DNA of 64,000 bases from Eunapius fragilis (Eukaryota > Porifera > Demospongiae > Spongillida > Spongillidae): contig OY811978.1 in the NCBI GenBank assembly GCA_963681505.1, positions 6,432,586 to 6,496,585 on the forward strand. Direction: 5' to 3'. The notes under the pieces are model-generated. The model had not been told where the DNA came from. It saw only the letters and a program-made list of their open reading frames with translations, and ran no database searches. The position numbers were made by a program, and so were the translations under genes. Below are positions 11,992-22,991 of the stretch, one piece after another; position 1 is the first letter of the stretch; the number at the start of each line of letters is the position of its first letter.

Positions 11992-12145
11992 CTAATTGTA
12001 GTTTAGGTCATGGTACCTCACATACATGTATTATGTAGTATCTACTCAAGTGGCAAGTGGATAAAATAGAATTTAACACCATCCAAGTTAAGAAATCTCA
12101 TAATAACAAATTTTTATCATAATCCAGTATAAAATTAAATCCTTT

Positions 12146-14296
12146 CTATACAGTCCTGAATACATGTGCCCAAGTATCATTTTGTTTTATTCGTTCAAAG
12201 TTTTCGTCATCTGTTACAAGTGACAATATTTTTGCCTTCTCCTTTACTTTTTGGTAGCAATCAATGCGCTGCATATACCCAGGCTTGGCTTCTGACTTCT
12301 CAGATTCTATCAGTAGATCTATGTACTCCACTTCAGAAAGAGGATTAGGCTTCAAAGCAATCTTATCCAACCTTGTTAAGCTCCGATGGACCTGATAAAT
12401 CATGTCGATTACTCCTGTATGCATTTGCTGTAGCTCATCTTCAATGCTGCTGATAATACTGTCGGCCTTAGATCTACCATCCACTGCATTTTCATAACGT
12501 TTTTTCAACTCGTCACTGGTTTTCTCCACAATTTTCTCATATATTTCAAATCTGTAAGAGTTATTGACATGCTTAACCCATGAGCACTTCCTGGAACAAA
12601 CAGTACATGTAGTGTTCATGTCACCTTGCTTTGTCATTGCTGCACAGTTGTATTTTTCTTTGTCATTTGGTATTTGACATGGAAAATGGCAGGTAACATT
12701 GCATTCTAGACAATTGGTGACAAACTGACCATGGAGATCAATTTTTTGCTGGTGGGTTTCATTGACATTGTACTTAAAGTCTTTGTTTTCATTTATCTGA
12801 GATTGATACTTTTTAAGAATGTCTTTTTCCTCTTCCAAACTAGTCATTTTAAGCATTACGGCTCTAATTTGTGGTTGCAGCCCTTGTATGTTTGCTTCTA
12901 AGCGCTCCCTTTCTTTCAGCACTTCCTTTGTAAGCTGCAAACTTCTGGCTTCAACCTTTTCAAATTCTTCGAAAAACACTTTAAAGCCAGCTGTGCCCAT
13001 ATCCCAGAAACATTTATCAAATATATCAGATGTAGAAGCAGTGTTGGCACCAAATAAAGCAGAATTGTTGAATTTGACATCTTTGCGATATGGTATACCT
13101 GCTTCCTTCATAGCTTCTAAGACAGGTGGAGGTTTATTATCAGCAAATGTAGCCATGATGAAGATATTTTGGCCAACATCTCTACCAAAAATAGATAGGA
13201 TTTCATCAAAAACATATCTTTGTGGTGGAGTAAGCCGAGCCAAAGGTGCCTGTGCAACAAACCCTATTACATGAATCTGATCTATTCCATTCTCCCCCTT
13301 TATAGAGAAAAGGTCTTTAATCTGGGCAGTTATTTCTTTATCTCTTTCCAGGCCATTGGTGTCACCAAAGCCTGGAGTATCAATGACTGTAAGAGTGTAG
13401 TGAAGAGGAGAGCCCTCCATCCTATGAAACGTGTAAGCTGTAATCCATTTAGTTTGACTTTGTGTTTGTGATTGGCTTCCTTCATCCTGATTGGAGATCA
13501 TTTGAAAGCGAAAGTTGTCATTCCATTGAACACCATATATATAATTGCATATTCCATTCATCAGAGTAGTCTTTCCTGCTCCTGTAGCACCTACAAGCAT
13601 TAGCACTCTACCAGGGGGTGGTGCACTCACACTAGGAGTACCAATCTCACACTTTGAAATTTTCTTGGCTTGCATCTGTATTCTTTTTACATCTGTAATT
13701 TTGAATATATTTGGGGGACCATGACTGATAAGAGTTGATTTCAATATTATTTGTTCAGCTAAACAGCATTTTGTTTGTTGGTGTTTGATACTTAAAGGGC
13801 ATTTAGTTTGTGTGTGCTTGATTGTAATTGGACTGGCAGCATGTTTGATATTGCTTTCTTCTATTAAGCTGCTTTTATCCATTTGAAGGGGCACCTGGCT
13901 TATAGATGAGCGTGTTACCATATCTGTTTGATCGTTATCCCTACCATCTTCCTTATTTAACTCATGCAGATCAGCTTTGGCTATCTGGTAGCTTGATGAA
14001 CTGGTATGCGATTGCCTAGAATTTGAATGCAGGAGCTGATGCTGAGGGACTGAGGCCCCATTAGTTGGCATCATATAAAAATCTACCATAACTATAAACA
14101 TGACAGCAAAGGCAGCTGTTGTGTTTATCCAAGCCACAACAATGAGTACTGTGAAAAGTACCACAATGTAAAGGCAGATTTTGCAAGGCAAAGATTGGTC
14201 AGTAGTCATAGTATTGTTGTATACATGCTGGGAATCATCAACGTGGCTATTATATGACGAAACATCATTTGGAGCTACTTCCCATCTTGGTCTCAT
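12146..14296 (-). CDS. Membrane-anchored GIMAP/septin-like P-loop GTPase with Cys cluster
   Basis: Intact single-exon frame of 716 residues; a stop codon lies two codons before the ATG, so the start is firm unless a 5' exon is spliced in. Order: short hydrophilic N-terminus; hydrophobic segment(s) ~39-75, likely a membrane anchor; a ~150-residue Ser/Thr/Gln-rich linker; then a G domain with Walker A GATGAGKT (236-243), switch/G3 DTPGFGDT (306-313) and a probable G4 TFAD (383-386) in place of NKxD. A coiled-coil-like stretch (~445-500) follows, then a cysteine cluster (CLECNVTCHFPC at 529-540, C551, CTVCSRKC at 564-571) and a second helical region (~583-700). GIMAP/AIG1 and septin-like GTPases bind GTP and oligomerise on membranes; the class is common in marine invertebrates and often linked to immunity. 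Cys pairs suggest a zinc-binding insert. Substrate and partners are unknown. The foldback element begins ~140 bases upstream, so the promoter must be short or lie within it. Confidence 0.85.
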   Translation of the reverse strand: MRPRWEVAPNDVSSYNSHVDDSQHVYNNTMTTDQSLPCKICLYIVVLFTVLIVVAWINTTAAFAVMFIVMVDFYMMPTNGASVPQHQLLHSNSRQSHTSSSSYQIAKADLHELNKEDGRDNDQTDMVTRSSISQVPLQMDKSSLIEESNIKHAASPITIKHTQTKCPLSIKHQQTKCCLAEQIILKSTLISHGPPNIFKITDVKRIQMQAKKISKCEIGTPSVSAPPPGRVLMLVGATGAGKTTLMNGICNYIYGVQWNDNFRFQMISNQDEGSQSQTQSQTKWITAYTFHRMEGSPLHYTLTVIDTPGFGDTNGLERDKEITAQIKDLFSIKGENGIDQIHVIGFVAQAPLARLTPPQRYVFDEILSIFGRDVGQNIFIMATFADNKPPPVLEAMKEAGIPYRKDVKFNNSALFGANTASTSDIFDKCFWDMGTAGFKVFFEEFEKVEARSLQLTKEVLKERERLEANIQGLQPQIRAVMLKMTSLEEEKDILKKYQSQINENKDFKYNVNETHQQKIDLHGQFVTNCLECNVTCHFPCQIPNDKEKYNCAAMTKQGDMNTTCTVCSRKCSWVKHVNNSYRFEIYEKIVEKTSDELKKRYENAVDGRSKADSIISSIEDELQQMHTGVIDMIYQVHRSLTRLDKIALKPNPLSEVEYIDLLIESEKSEAKPGYMQRIDCYQKVKEKAKILSLVTDDENFERIKQNDTWAHVFRTV

Positions 14297-14725
14297 TTGC
14301 TAGCCAATCAAAAATATACTGCAAGTATGAATAATGTATGGTACTGAAAAAGAAAACAACACAATTAGCTGATTATGTCACACACATTTATTATTCAGTA
14401 ATGTATTCAGTATTATGGATGAAATAAGAGGTCAATAATGGGGCAGTGCAAGAGAAAACTGGGCTTACGTGATTTGTAACATTTCTTCAATTTATTTTGC
14501 AGTATCGTTACGACCTTTAAAGCCCTGTCCTTCAAACTTACTACATATATTACCGGACCATTTTACTACTGCATTTTGTTGTCGAATGTTTTTTATCTAC
14601 TCCCTGGGGGGTCCTCATAATTAAACAACCAGAACAGTTAGATTGCAATGGATCTCGATGAAAGAATGCCTTTTCGCGTTCAAATTTGCAGCACATTTAC
14701 AACACTGCACCCACTATTTTTTCCG

Positions 14726-15481
14726 CCTTTTCGTTAGAGATGTGATGAGCGGTTACAAAACCGCGGCGTTTGAAAGTTGTCGTTCATTTGTCTTCCGATT
14801 GCTCCGCCATTGTGCCGTCATTGCCCCGTGACTACGAGACACCGCCCATCAAGTGCCCCACCCTCCCTCGAATCGACATCCGGAGGTGGACCTGACATTT
14901 TGCAAGTTGCTTGTCACGTGAACATCACTTAATTACACCGGTCTGCGTCTCCCACAGGCTAGGGAAAAGTTTCAAAATCCCAGCCTTGGTTTTTTTTTTT
15001 TTTTTTAAACACCGGTAATGCAGCATCTGCTATTATAAGCATTTTGATAGTCACTGCGTATTTACGACTGCCTTGGGGACAATTGCCTTGGTCAAAAAAG
15101 GCCCGTAATGTCGGACAACCTAGCTAACGGGCCGCGGCAGGTGCACTTTTTTTCTAAGCAATCCCAGATCAGTCTTACAAGTTCATAATATACTATTGGT
15201 GGTATTTGTAAAGAAAATGCATTTGAAACTGTTTCTGTACCTCTGCCTTTTCGTTTGGCTGATTTTGTAAAGCATCGATATATGTTAAACCACTAATTAG
15301 GCTACGCCCACACGCGGATGTACTTCATATTGCATGCTGTTTGATCTACATGTACAGAAAATAAGCTCATACATGTATATCAGGGTGTATCAAACCAATG
15401 GTTAGATAATGTGTTGGCAGGAGTGAGAGTTCTGCACAATACAAAAAATTGATAGGTGTTGGTTGATTGGTATTGCATGGT
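14726..15481. other. Unique left interior of the foldback element
   Basis: Contains a T18 run (14990-15006) and scattered GC-rich phrases. No reading frame with family resemblance. Confidence 0.4.
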
Positions 15482-16300
15482 GATGCATATGCATGTAATA
15501 GCAATGGTTGTTAGAGCTTAAGTCAATGTAGGCCCACGCCCTCCGCCCAACTTTCATATCAAGCTGTAGCATTCCAATGAAGAGGAGGCAAGGGGTTGTT
15601 TTTTCTCTTTTATTTCAATTGCCCCCCCCCCCCCCCCCCCCCCCGCCCCACTTTTCCCTGTGGACTTTTATTTCAATTACCCCCAGCTGTAGGAACAGTA
15701 GCAGGGACAGCTGTGGGAACAGTACCAGGGACAGCTGTGGGAACATTAGCAGGGGCAGCTGTGGGAACATTAGCAGGGACAGCTGTGGGAACATTAGCAG
15801 GGACAGCTGTGGGAACAGTAGCAGGGACAGCTGTGGGAACAGTACCAGGGACAGCTATGGGAACATTAGCAGGGACAGCTGTGGGAACAGTAGCAGGGAC
15901 AGCTGTGGGAACATTAGCAGGGATAGCTGTGGGAACAGTAGCAGGGACAGCTGTGGGAACAGTACCAGGGATGCATATGCATGTAACAGCAATGGTTGTT
16001 AGAGCTTAAGTCAATGTAGGCCCACACCCCCCGCCCAACTTTCATATCAAGCTGTAGCATTCCAATGAAGAGGAGGCAACGGGTTGTTTTTTTTCTTTTA
16101 TTTCAATTGCCCCCCCCCCCCCCTCCCCCCTCCCCACTTTTCCCTGTGGACTTTTATTTCAATTACCCCCAGCTGTAGGAACAGTAGCAGGGACAGCTGT
16201 GGGAACAGTACCAGGGACAGCTGTGGGAACAGTAGCAGGACAGCTGTGGGAACAGTAGCAGGGACAGCTGTGGGAACAGTACCAGGGACAGCTGTGGGAA
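15482..16300 (+). repeat. 488-bp tandem duplication inside the foldback element
   Basis: The phrase gatgcatatgcatgtaa starts at 15482 and again at 15970 (period 488). Both copies continue through agagcttaagtcaatg, a long C run (15621-15644; 16111-16123) and cacttttccctgtgg, then enter the 24-bp minisatellite. The second copy has about half as many minisatellite units. Confidence 0.9.
15683..16300 (+). repeat. 24-bp minisatellite (cagggacagctgtgggaaca), two blocks
   Basis: About 12 units at 15683-15970 and five to six at 16170-16300. Units alternate gtagcag / gtaccag / attagcag, so subsets have expanded separately. The second block has a one-base deletion (gcaggacagc near 16236) that shifts the period. 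The open frames through both blocks are incidental. Confidence 0.9.
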
Positions 16301-16582
16301 AAATAGTGGGTGCAGTGTTGTAAATGTGCTGCAAATTTGAACGCGAAAAGGCATTCTTTCATCGAGATCCATTGCAATCTAACTGTTCTGGTTGTTTAAT
16401 TATGAGGACCCCCCAGGGAGTAAATAAAAAACATTCGACAACAAAATGCAGTAGTAAAATGGTCCGGTAATATATGTAGTAAGTTTGAAGGATAGAGCTT
16501 TAAAGGTCGCAACGACACTGCAAAATAAATTGAAGAAATGTTACAAATCACATAAGTCCAGTTTTCTCTTGCACTGCCCCAT

Positions 16583-18615
16583 ACAGTAGGTACATAATTT
16601 AATACATTTCTAACATGATAATACAATCCGTATAGAGCATGCAAGTGACCCCCCCCCCCCCCCCTCCCCCCATTCAATATTGGTGTCTGTTCTGTATATG
16701 GATAATTAGACCCATGGATTTATACTAATGGTTGAAATAATGGTTGAAATAAAAACAAAATCATTGGAATAAATGGATTCTCACTGTATACTATTTCAGT
16801 GGTTTCACATAGTTTAGAGTCAGCTATGAATGACTTGGCATCAAAATTCACTCTGATGAGGAGAACTACTTACTTAGGTCTGAAGGCTTACGAGGGTGCC
16901 TGCACTTTTTAAAGTTCCATAGTCCACTGATTAAATGAGAAGTAATATGTTCGCATCTGAATGGCTCCATGAAAACACATGGTTTAAAATACGTACATGG
17001 TGTTCACACTTGTACCCAGTACTATATGTTCTTCTCCTCGTTTTATGAATGGTATTATTTACACCATTAAGTACATCGTCCTGTTTTATAATTTGAGTCA
17101 GTGCACTGACACACATTATGTAAAGTATTGTGAAAACCATGCAAAAATGCAATCACACGGCGCGAGCTAGCTGTCATATACAGCAACTATTCACTTGAAA
17201 TCACATTCTTTTTTGTCTCGACGTATAACCCGCAGAAATTTTATTACGGCATGACTTGTACTAATCTAAAGCCTTACATTAAAGCAATAAAAGGTATGAA
17301 ACTGCTGCGCTGGGGGCTCTTGGACCACACACCCCGGCTTACAGCGCTCCCCCCACACCCCTTTGCAGGGTGGGAGAGATACTCCCACCCGCCGCTCCTC
17401 CACAGCGCCTCCATATAGATTCGCGACCCAAGCTATACAGCAATGCGGTTTGATTTGTTTGGATCGGGCCGAACATCATGTGTTTGTTTCTATGCATACA
17501 TATAAGCTCGTGACATGATAAGTGTACCCATCGAAATAATAAGTATACATGATCCAGGCCGGCCTGTGTTTACATTAAACTGAGGTTCGTTTGGTAAGCC
17601 TTGGCGACACGTTAGAAGTATATGCATGTACGTATAAACAACGGCAGCTTCTGGGTCTTCGCCCCATGCAGATCCCAATGCATGGGGGAGCTTACAGACT
17701 CCCCTAGCTGGTGGGAGGTTGCCACGCCAAACACTCGCCCGATATCTATGTTTGGGCACTTTACACTATACGCAAAGTTTCTTTTACGTAAAGTTTTAAG
17801 CACTTTTATTCGCTTTACGTGAAGTGGATGCATATTACGGTATTCAAATGAGAGCTGATTAATTATTCATATGTGGGTGTGGCAAATAGGAGGCGCACGT
17901 GATTGCTTTTTATGTTATTTGACGTTGATGTTACAGGGGCGGATACATGATTTCAGGGCAATAATAGTCCAAACGTTTTGCTTTTCAACGCTTTGGGGTC
18001 AGAGAAGTATAACAATCTCGTGAGGGGTGTGCCCCACCCACTTTACCTTTACATGTAAAGAAAACTTTACGTAAAGAATGTCAGTTTCCTGTACTTCACA
18101 TAATGCATGCCAACAGTACGGCGACATCCTGCCTGGAACCGCGTACATGTGGATGTGACACATGCACATGAGAGAAAGTAGACATACACACTGTGACTGC
18201 ACATAGCGTGTTTGTGAACGAGATAATACAAATTCCATAAATTCTTACGTGAGACAAACTGGGAGGCGAACGCACGGCGATAAAAAATGACCGCACCCAA
18301 TAATACTCATGTATACTTTTAAAATTCCACAATCGGAACAGTCACAATTTTGTGCTCTGCATGTCGCTCACAACTTGGCCGTACGCTTGTGAACCGCCGG
18401 CAATGATATTTATTAGTTGTCCCGGTCCTATGTGACCTGTGACGAACTCCATAAGGCTTGCGCAGCGAATTGGCTCCTAGTGAGTTATAGGCAAGAGCTT
18501 AATTGCCGTACAACAAGAAGAGCATCGGTACATTGACACACACCTATATAAATAGGGTCATTGACAGAGCTATATATATATATCTAGCTATAGAGCCATG
18601 CATAGAGGTCTCTGA

Positions 18616-18668
<53 letters not shown>

Positions 18669-18723
18669 CCTCCCTCCCTCCCTCCCTCCCTCCCTCCCTC
18701 CCTCCCTCCCTCCCTCCCTCCCT

Positions 18724-18799
<76 letters not shown>

Positions 18800-19122
18800 A
18801 ACGTTATAGCATAGTACTGTAACGACCAATAAATTGATCGTGCCGGAAAGGATGTGAACGTTTTGCATGCTGCAGCCTATCTAGATGACTTGCATGATTA
18901 TGTTCGGTATGTCCTGGGGTGATCACGTACCGTGCATGCATTACTGCAAATATGTGCTCACTGCAAAGCCCAGTTTTCTACTGCTGAATACACTTATCTG
19001 GGTCATATTGAACATCGCATGGATGGTCTCCATATATTCTCTTTGCCCATTTTGAAGGCTATTGAAGTGACCCCCGAGAAGGACCTCATGAACTGCTCCA
19101 TGAACAAGGCACTATACCACCC
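16583..19122. other. Gene-poor stretch with dispersed repeats and a microsatellite
   Basis: No gene recognised. A poly-C tract lies just outside this stretch, inside the foldback flank (16650-16664). About 17290-17350 and 17640-17720 carry ggggagc..tta..gctccc phrases also seen at 59470-59540, so they belong to one dispersed family. At 17760-18085 the phrase tttacgtaaag occurs in both orientations around ~290 bases, suggesting another small inverted-repeat element. A repeat shared with 1525-1610 lies at 18825-18895. Confidence 0.45.
18617..18798. repeat. (CT)n / (CCCT)n / (CT)n microsatellite
   Basis: About 180 bases of pure pyrimidine: CT units, then ~17 CCCT units, then CT units again. It could form triplex DNA. 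Confidence 0.97.
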
Positions 19123-19126
19123 CTAG

Positions 19127-19184
19127 CCTCGTCCCCAGGCTCTATTTTTATAGTAAAGTTACGGGGGCGAAAAATAGGGGCCTG
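19127..19184 (+). repeat. Left terminal inverted repeat, itself palindromic
   Basis: Starts CCTCGTCC; within it CAGGCTCTATTTTT and, 20 bases on, AAAAATAGGGGCCTG are near-complementary, so the terminus can fold on its own. Confidence 0.8.
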
Positions 19185-19292
19185 TCGAAAAAATGCCACA
19201 CAAAAATTCTCAAAAATCCGACCGGAATATGCTCTGTAAAATTTCCAAATTCCACCAAAAAATCCCGGTTATCTTTTTAACCGTCACGATAG

Positions 19293-19448
19293 GTGCTGTC
19301 CATAAAGTACGTCACGCTTTTTTTGACCCCCCCCCCCCCCCTCGTCACGCATTATCCCATACTGATGGTATACTTAATGTATGCATCGTCACGCTGACTG
19401 AGGCCCCCCCCCTCCCCCTTGCACGTGACGTACTTTATGGACGGCCCC
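19293..19448. mobile_element. Nested MITE (gtccataaagtacgtcac ends)
   Basis: GTCCATAAAGTACGTCACG near the left end (19298-19316) recurs inverted near the right end (19425-19444). The element is flanked by ATAG on both sides (19289-19292, 19449-19452). It contains C14 and C9 runs. The ~156-base element sits inside the left part of the larger transposon, so it inserted later. Confidence 0.75.
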
Positions 19449-19505
19449 ATAGTTTAATTTGGTCCAACGCACAAGGAAGCGGCGGAAGATGAAGTAAGGC
19501 CACAC

Positions 19506-19740
19506 TAGGGCGGACACAGGAATTTTGGAAGGGGGGGTCCGACATGAATCAGCAGGGGGAGGGTGCGGAAGCTTTTGGAGGTCCCGCACTTGTGCACTGC
19601 TATATCACGTGGGGTGTTGTTAATTGCTTTCGTTAACAGTATTGATACTTAATTTTATTCATCATCAGATCTGAGGGGGGTCCGGACACCACCAACCCCT
19701 CCCCCCCCCCCCCCCCCCCCCCCCCCTGTATCCGCCACTG
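19506..19740. mobile_element. Second nested MITE (ggcggacacagg ends, poly-C core)
   Basis: The left end reads GGGCGGACACAGG and the right end CCTGTATCCGCC, roughly inverted. The interior carries G and C runs including a C-rich tract of ~28 bases (19698-19726). Related ends appear near 17936, 41355 and 55356. Confidence 0.55.
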
Positions 19741-20395
19741 CAGACACACAAATTGGAAGAAGCGAAGACGCAACAACTAAGTACGACGGTTCGAGTGCAA
19801 CACCCGTACGCTGCTGGATTGCAAAAGGCGACAACGAAGCAGCCACGTTAGCGTGCCTGCTGCTGGCCGTCTTCGATTGTCTTTTTGTGGCCAATTAGGA
19901 CGATGGGACTCGTTGTTCGCCATAATAGTGATAAACCGAATATTTCTGCATATCGTTAGTTATTGTGGTTTGCTGACCGTTGTCGGTAGTATGCGATGTG
20001 TACATAATTGGAAAATGCTGGCATTTTGTGAAATGAGAAACTGCCTAAAATTTCCGAAATTCCAGTGGAATGTTTTCTTCCAGGCCCTGGAACACTCTGC
20101 CAGGGTCCTAGCGCAGCCATTAGAAAAGTGGTAATCGTATACTTTTGTAATTTATTTTGGTAACCATTCCGTATACTCCTCGTTCCCAGCGCTGGCTGGC
20201 TTTCTCGTATGTGCGTCGACCGTAGATTTTCATAGCGCTCCATTTAAAAATACACAACGCGTATACAAAAAATTACAAGTAAAGTATTTCTACTGAACGT
20301 GTAATCAACCGTGGCTGCCACAGAGTCAAGGTCTTTTAGGATTTGTAGCAACACTGTTACTCCTACACATTCAATTATGTTAGTTAAGTTTCTTT

Positions 20396-22636
20396 GGCGT
20401 CAGGCCTTGCAGATAGACTCAGCAGGGTTGTTGAAGTCCCAGTAGCCGCAGATGATGGTCTGTCAAGTTTCTTCTGCAGGAGTTGCAAAAATAAATTTTT
20501 GTCAGCTGAGTTCTTCAGAACCATGTACATGCAGCCAAGGAAACGTATCAGAAGAATAATGGCTCTCTCAAGCTCATTCTCTCTGGCCCTGGTAGAAAGA
20601 GAACAAAGGATACCAGTGGCCCTGGGGCATCTCCTCACACTAACCAGTGTAGACCTGTGGCCAAGCGCTCTGGAAGAAGGCTTACTTATCTGGATAGCCA
20701 TGACTGTAGGGGAAAGAAATAATAATCAATGTTATACCTTTAAATTTATTTATGCTTGCACAGCACTAAGCACTGAGCCACTGAGTGACAGTGTCAATTA
20801 TCAGCATACTACAGAGGGTACAGGAGACGAAGAGATAAATGTGATTGGTGTCTCAAACCCATCTCAGAGTCAGGTTGAAGGTTAGTTGTACAAATAAGTT
20901 CATATCATTCACCTAATATATATGTGCACCACAGTTACTGAAGCAATAGTGTTAGACCCATGTGAGAACATAACTGAAGATGCTATGGCTGCTAATTCAT
21001 CAGTGAAGGTAAATACATCATAAACTATTCATGTTCTTTAGATAACAGTACACAAATTGCACAGATTTCAGTGTACTCACCTAAAAAGGGTGCAGAAGTG
21101 ATTACAGCCGTGCGTCCTGAGTTTGAAAAGATTGTGAAGGCATTGGCTGGCGGCAACATGAAGTTCATTTGGAGGGTTCTTTTTGCCAATCCTGATCTCA
21201 GAGAATTAAGAGGCTGTCTCTCTAAAGTGTCCCGTACGATCTGTGAAGCATGTTCATTATTGTGTAAAAAGAATGCACAGCCAGTGACACTGTTCCTCCA
21301 TAATGATATGTCCCTAGAGCAGGCTGAGAGTTTCTCATGGACTCAGGCCATTTTGGAACCCAGCACCAGGGTGCCAACCCTATTCAAAATCATCCATAAT
21401 TCAGTTGTCACACGAAGCTTGGTCAGGAACAAGCACAAAAGAGATGCACAATACCCAGGCTTGTGCACGGCTGTGGCCAATCTCTTGACGGAGCACAAAA
21501 GAGAGATGTGTGGGGTGCAGTCATACAAATCCAGTGCCCTCTTCTCCACTAAAGGTGTGTGTGTATGTGTATATGTGTGTGTGTGAATGGAGACAAAATA
21601 ACAGTACACATTTATTTACAGACCTGGACGCAGCTGAATCACATCAATGTTACTATTTCCTATGATGCCATTCTCAATCGGGTGAACGAAATTAGCTTAC
21701 ATCATACTAAAGTGATGGACAAATGGCTAAGAGAAGGGGCTTTTGTGAAGTTTGTAGGTGACAATGTGGATAAGCAGTGCAATGTACAAGACATCAGGAG
21801 TGGTCACCATGGGGAACTTAGACACATGTTCAGCCTACTTGCAATAAAGGCCCACATCTCACCTCTTGCTCCACTGCCCCAGTTTCTCCCACCTCGCCTA
21901 GTATCACTGAAGGTAGACTATTTCTTGCCATCCCGAGAAGACATGAAGGTTGTTCAGAGTGACATGGAGGTGCTTGTTGCTAGAATACTGTGTGACTACA
22001 TCAAGGACCTGCGTCAACTGAAGAAGTTTGTTGTCACTCATATTCCACACACCTACAGTAACAAGGTGGCAGAAAAGTCTGAAGTGATTGTTCTGGATGT
22101 GCTGCACAAGAATGAGACCAAGATCAGTGACATGGTGCACATAATGAGAGACTTACGAGGGGGGGTGACCATGTCACTTGTGAACGAGAACAGGGTGCCA
22201 AGCGTCATGTGATGTGCTCCATCACGCGAGTGGGTCGACTTGAACAGCTGAAGCCATGTGTAGAGGACTGGAATTGTGTCATGAACTTCATGATGGTAAG
22301 TACACATTGTACATTACATACACATGATAATTCAGTTGACTATATTACATGTACATGTACCTTTGATTTTCTGCAGTCGATTTGGCAAAAGCTTGTGAAG
22401 ATCAGTCAACGAGACCATGGATCACTCACCCAACTCTTGTCCACATCTGCACAAATGATAACAAATCCTCAATCACACATTTGCATCTATATAGCTAAGA
22501 TTGCAGAAGATGCATTTATATTCCTATACAGGATAAAATACCTGTGTTTCCACAGAGTGTATTGCAGCATGCATTTTCACCTTTCTTCTGCAAACCAGAC
22601 ACCTGGTCAACCATCAAGGAAACTAGTGGTGAAATA
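20396..22636 (+). pseudogene. Transposase gene of the Academ-like element (DUF6589-like), frameshifted
   Basis: Probable exons: ~20396-20875, 20935-21008, 21065-21554, 21622-22295, 22377-~22636, all with GT/AG borders. The first has a cysteine pair FFCRSCKNKF resembling a ZAD-type finger and appears to change frame near 20570. Exon 3 has a conserved-looking block (NMKFIWRVLFANPDLRELRG). Exon 4 holds FVKFVGDNVDKQ and HHGELRHMFSLL, then GDHVTCERE, then VEDWNCVMNFM; exon 5 has HGSLTQL. The ordered acidic motifs (VGDNVD, GDH.T, VEDW) resemble DUF6589 proteins, which I believe are DDE-type transposases; catalytic assignment is inference. Between IMRDL and GDHVT the frame shifts by one base at a G7 run (22160-22166), so the protein is interrupted. 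It would act in the nucleus on the 57-bp end repeats. Confidence 0.6.
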
Positions 22637-22902
22637 ACTAGCACTGAGCTACATTTTGCTTGCGGAGCAGTGGTGCGCTTCAGTTTGAAGTCAAACATGA
22701 ATGGTAGTAGTTGGTAGCAAATTGACTTCCCGTACCCAGTTGGAAACCAGGCGAACACATCTCGGCCACTGTACAGATGGAAAAGAGCTTCCTCCTGCTT
22801 AACCTTGAGCGTAAAGCTTTGAAGGTGAACACACGATAGAGAATAAGCCACTGCTTCTCGGAACTCAACAGAATACGCTATCCCGAAATAAGATGAGTAT
22901 AT
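22582..22902 (-). pseudogene. RecQ-like SF2 helicase, N-terminal part only
   Basis: The minus-strand frame reads a Q-motif-like stretch (LKVKQEEALFHLYSGRDVF), Walker A (FPTGYGKSICYQLLPF) and motif Ia (VLVISPLVSLMVDQV), the first three elements of a RecQ-family helicase in order. It ends at a plausible donor (AAG/gtgaaa, ~22581). No DEAH box or later helicase motif is visible before the transposase exons on the other strand, so the gene is truncated here or its remainder was deleted. No ATG opens the frame; the start is unresolved. Its position inside the terminal repeats, convergent with the transposase, says it belongs to the transposon. Confidence 0.65.
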
Positions 22903-22991
22903 AGAATGGTTTCCAAAATAAAATACAAAAGTATACAATTACCACTTTTCTTGATAATGGCTAGCGCATGCGCGCTAGGAGGCAGTATCTT

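Larger units (their letters stand above)
14438..16582. mobile_element. Foldback-type element with ~285-bp inverted arms
   Basis: 14438-14725 is repeated in inverse orientation at about 16300-16582 with only a handful of differences. The arms begin ATGGGGCAGTGCAAGAG. Their inner ends read, on the left arm's strand, atggatctcgatgaaag and end near cactatttttt. The ~1.57-kb interior holds a 488-bp tandem duplication and a minisatellite. Long inverted repeats around a non-coding, internally repetitive core are the hallmark of foldback elements. A TA just outside each end (14436-14437 and 16582-16583) could be a target duplication. An inverted duplication of host sequence is the alternative. Confidence 0.65.

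Noticed and set aside
15577..16323. Open frames with GT/VPGTAVGT or SRDSCGN repeats
   Set aside because: They are translations of a 24-bp minisatellite and stay open in several frames and on both strands; no start context or family resemblance.
18503..18868. Long Ser-Leu or Arg-Glu open frames
   Set aside because: Pure (CT)n/(CCCT)n microsatellite translated.
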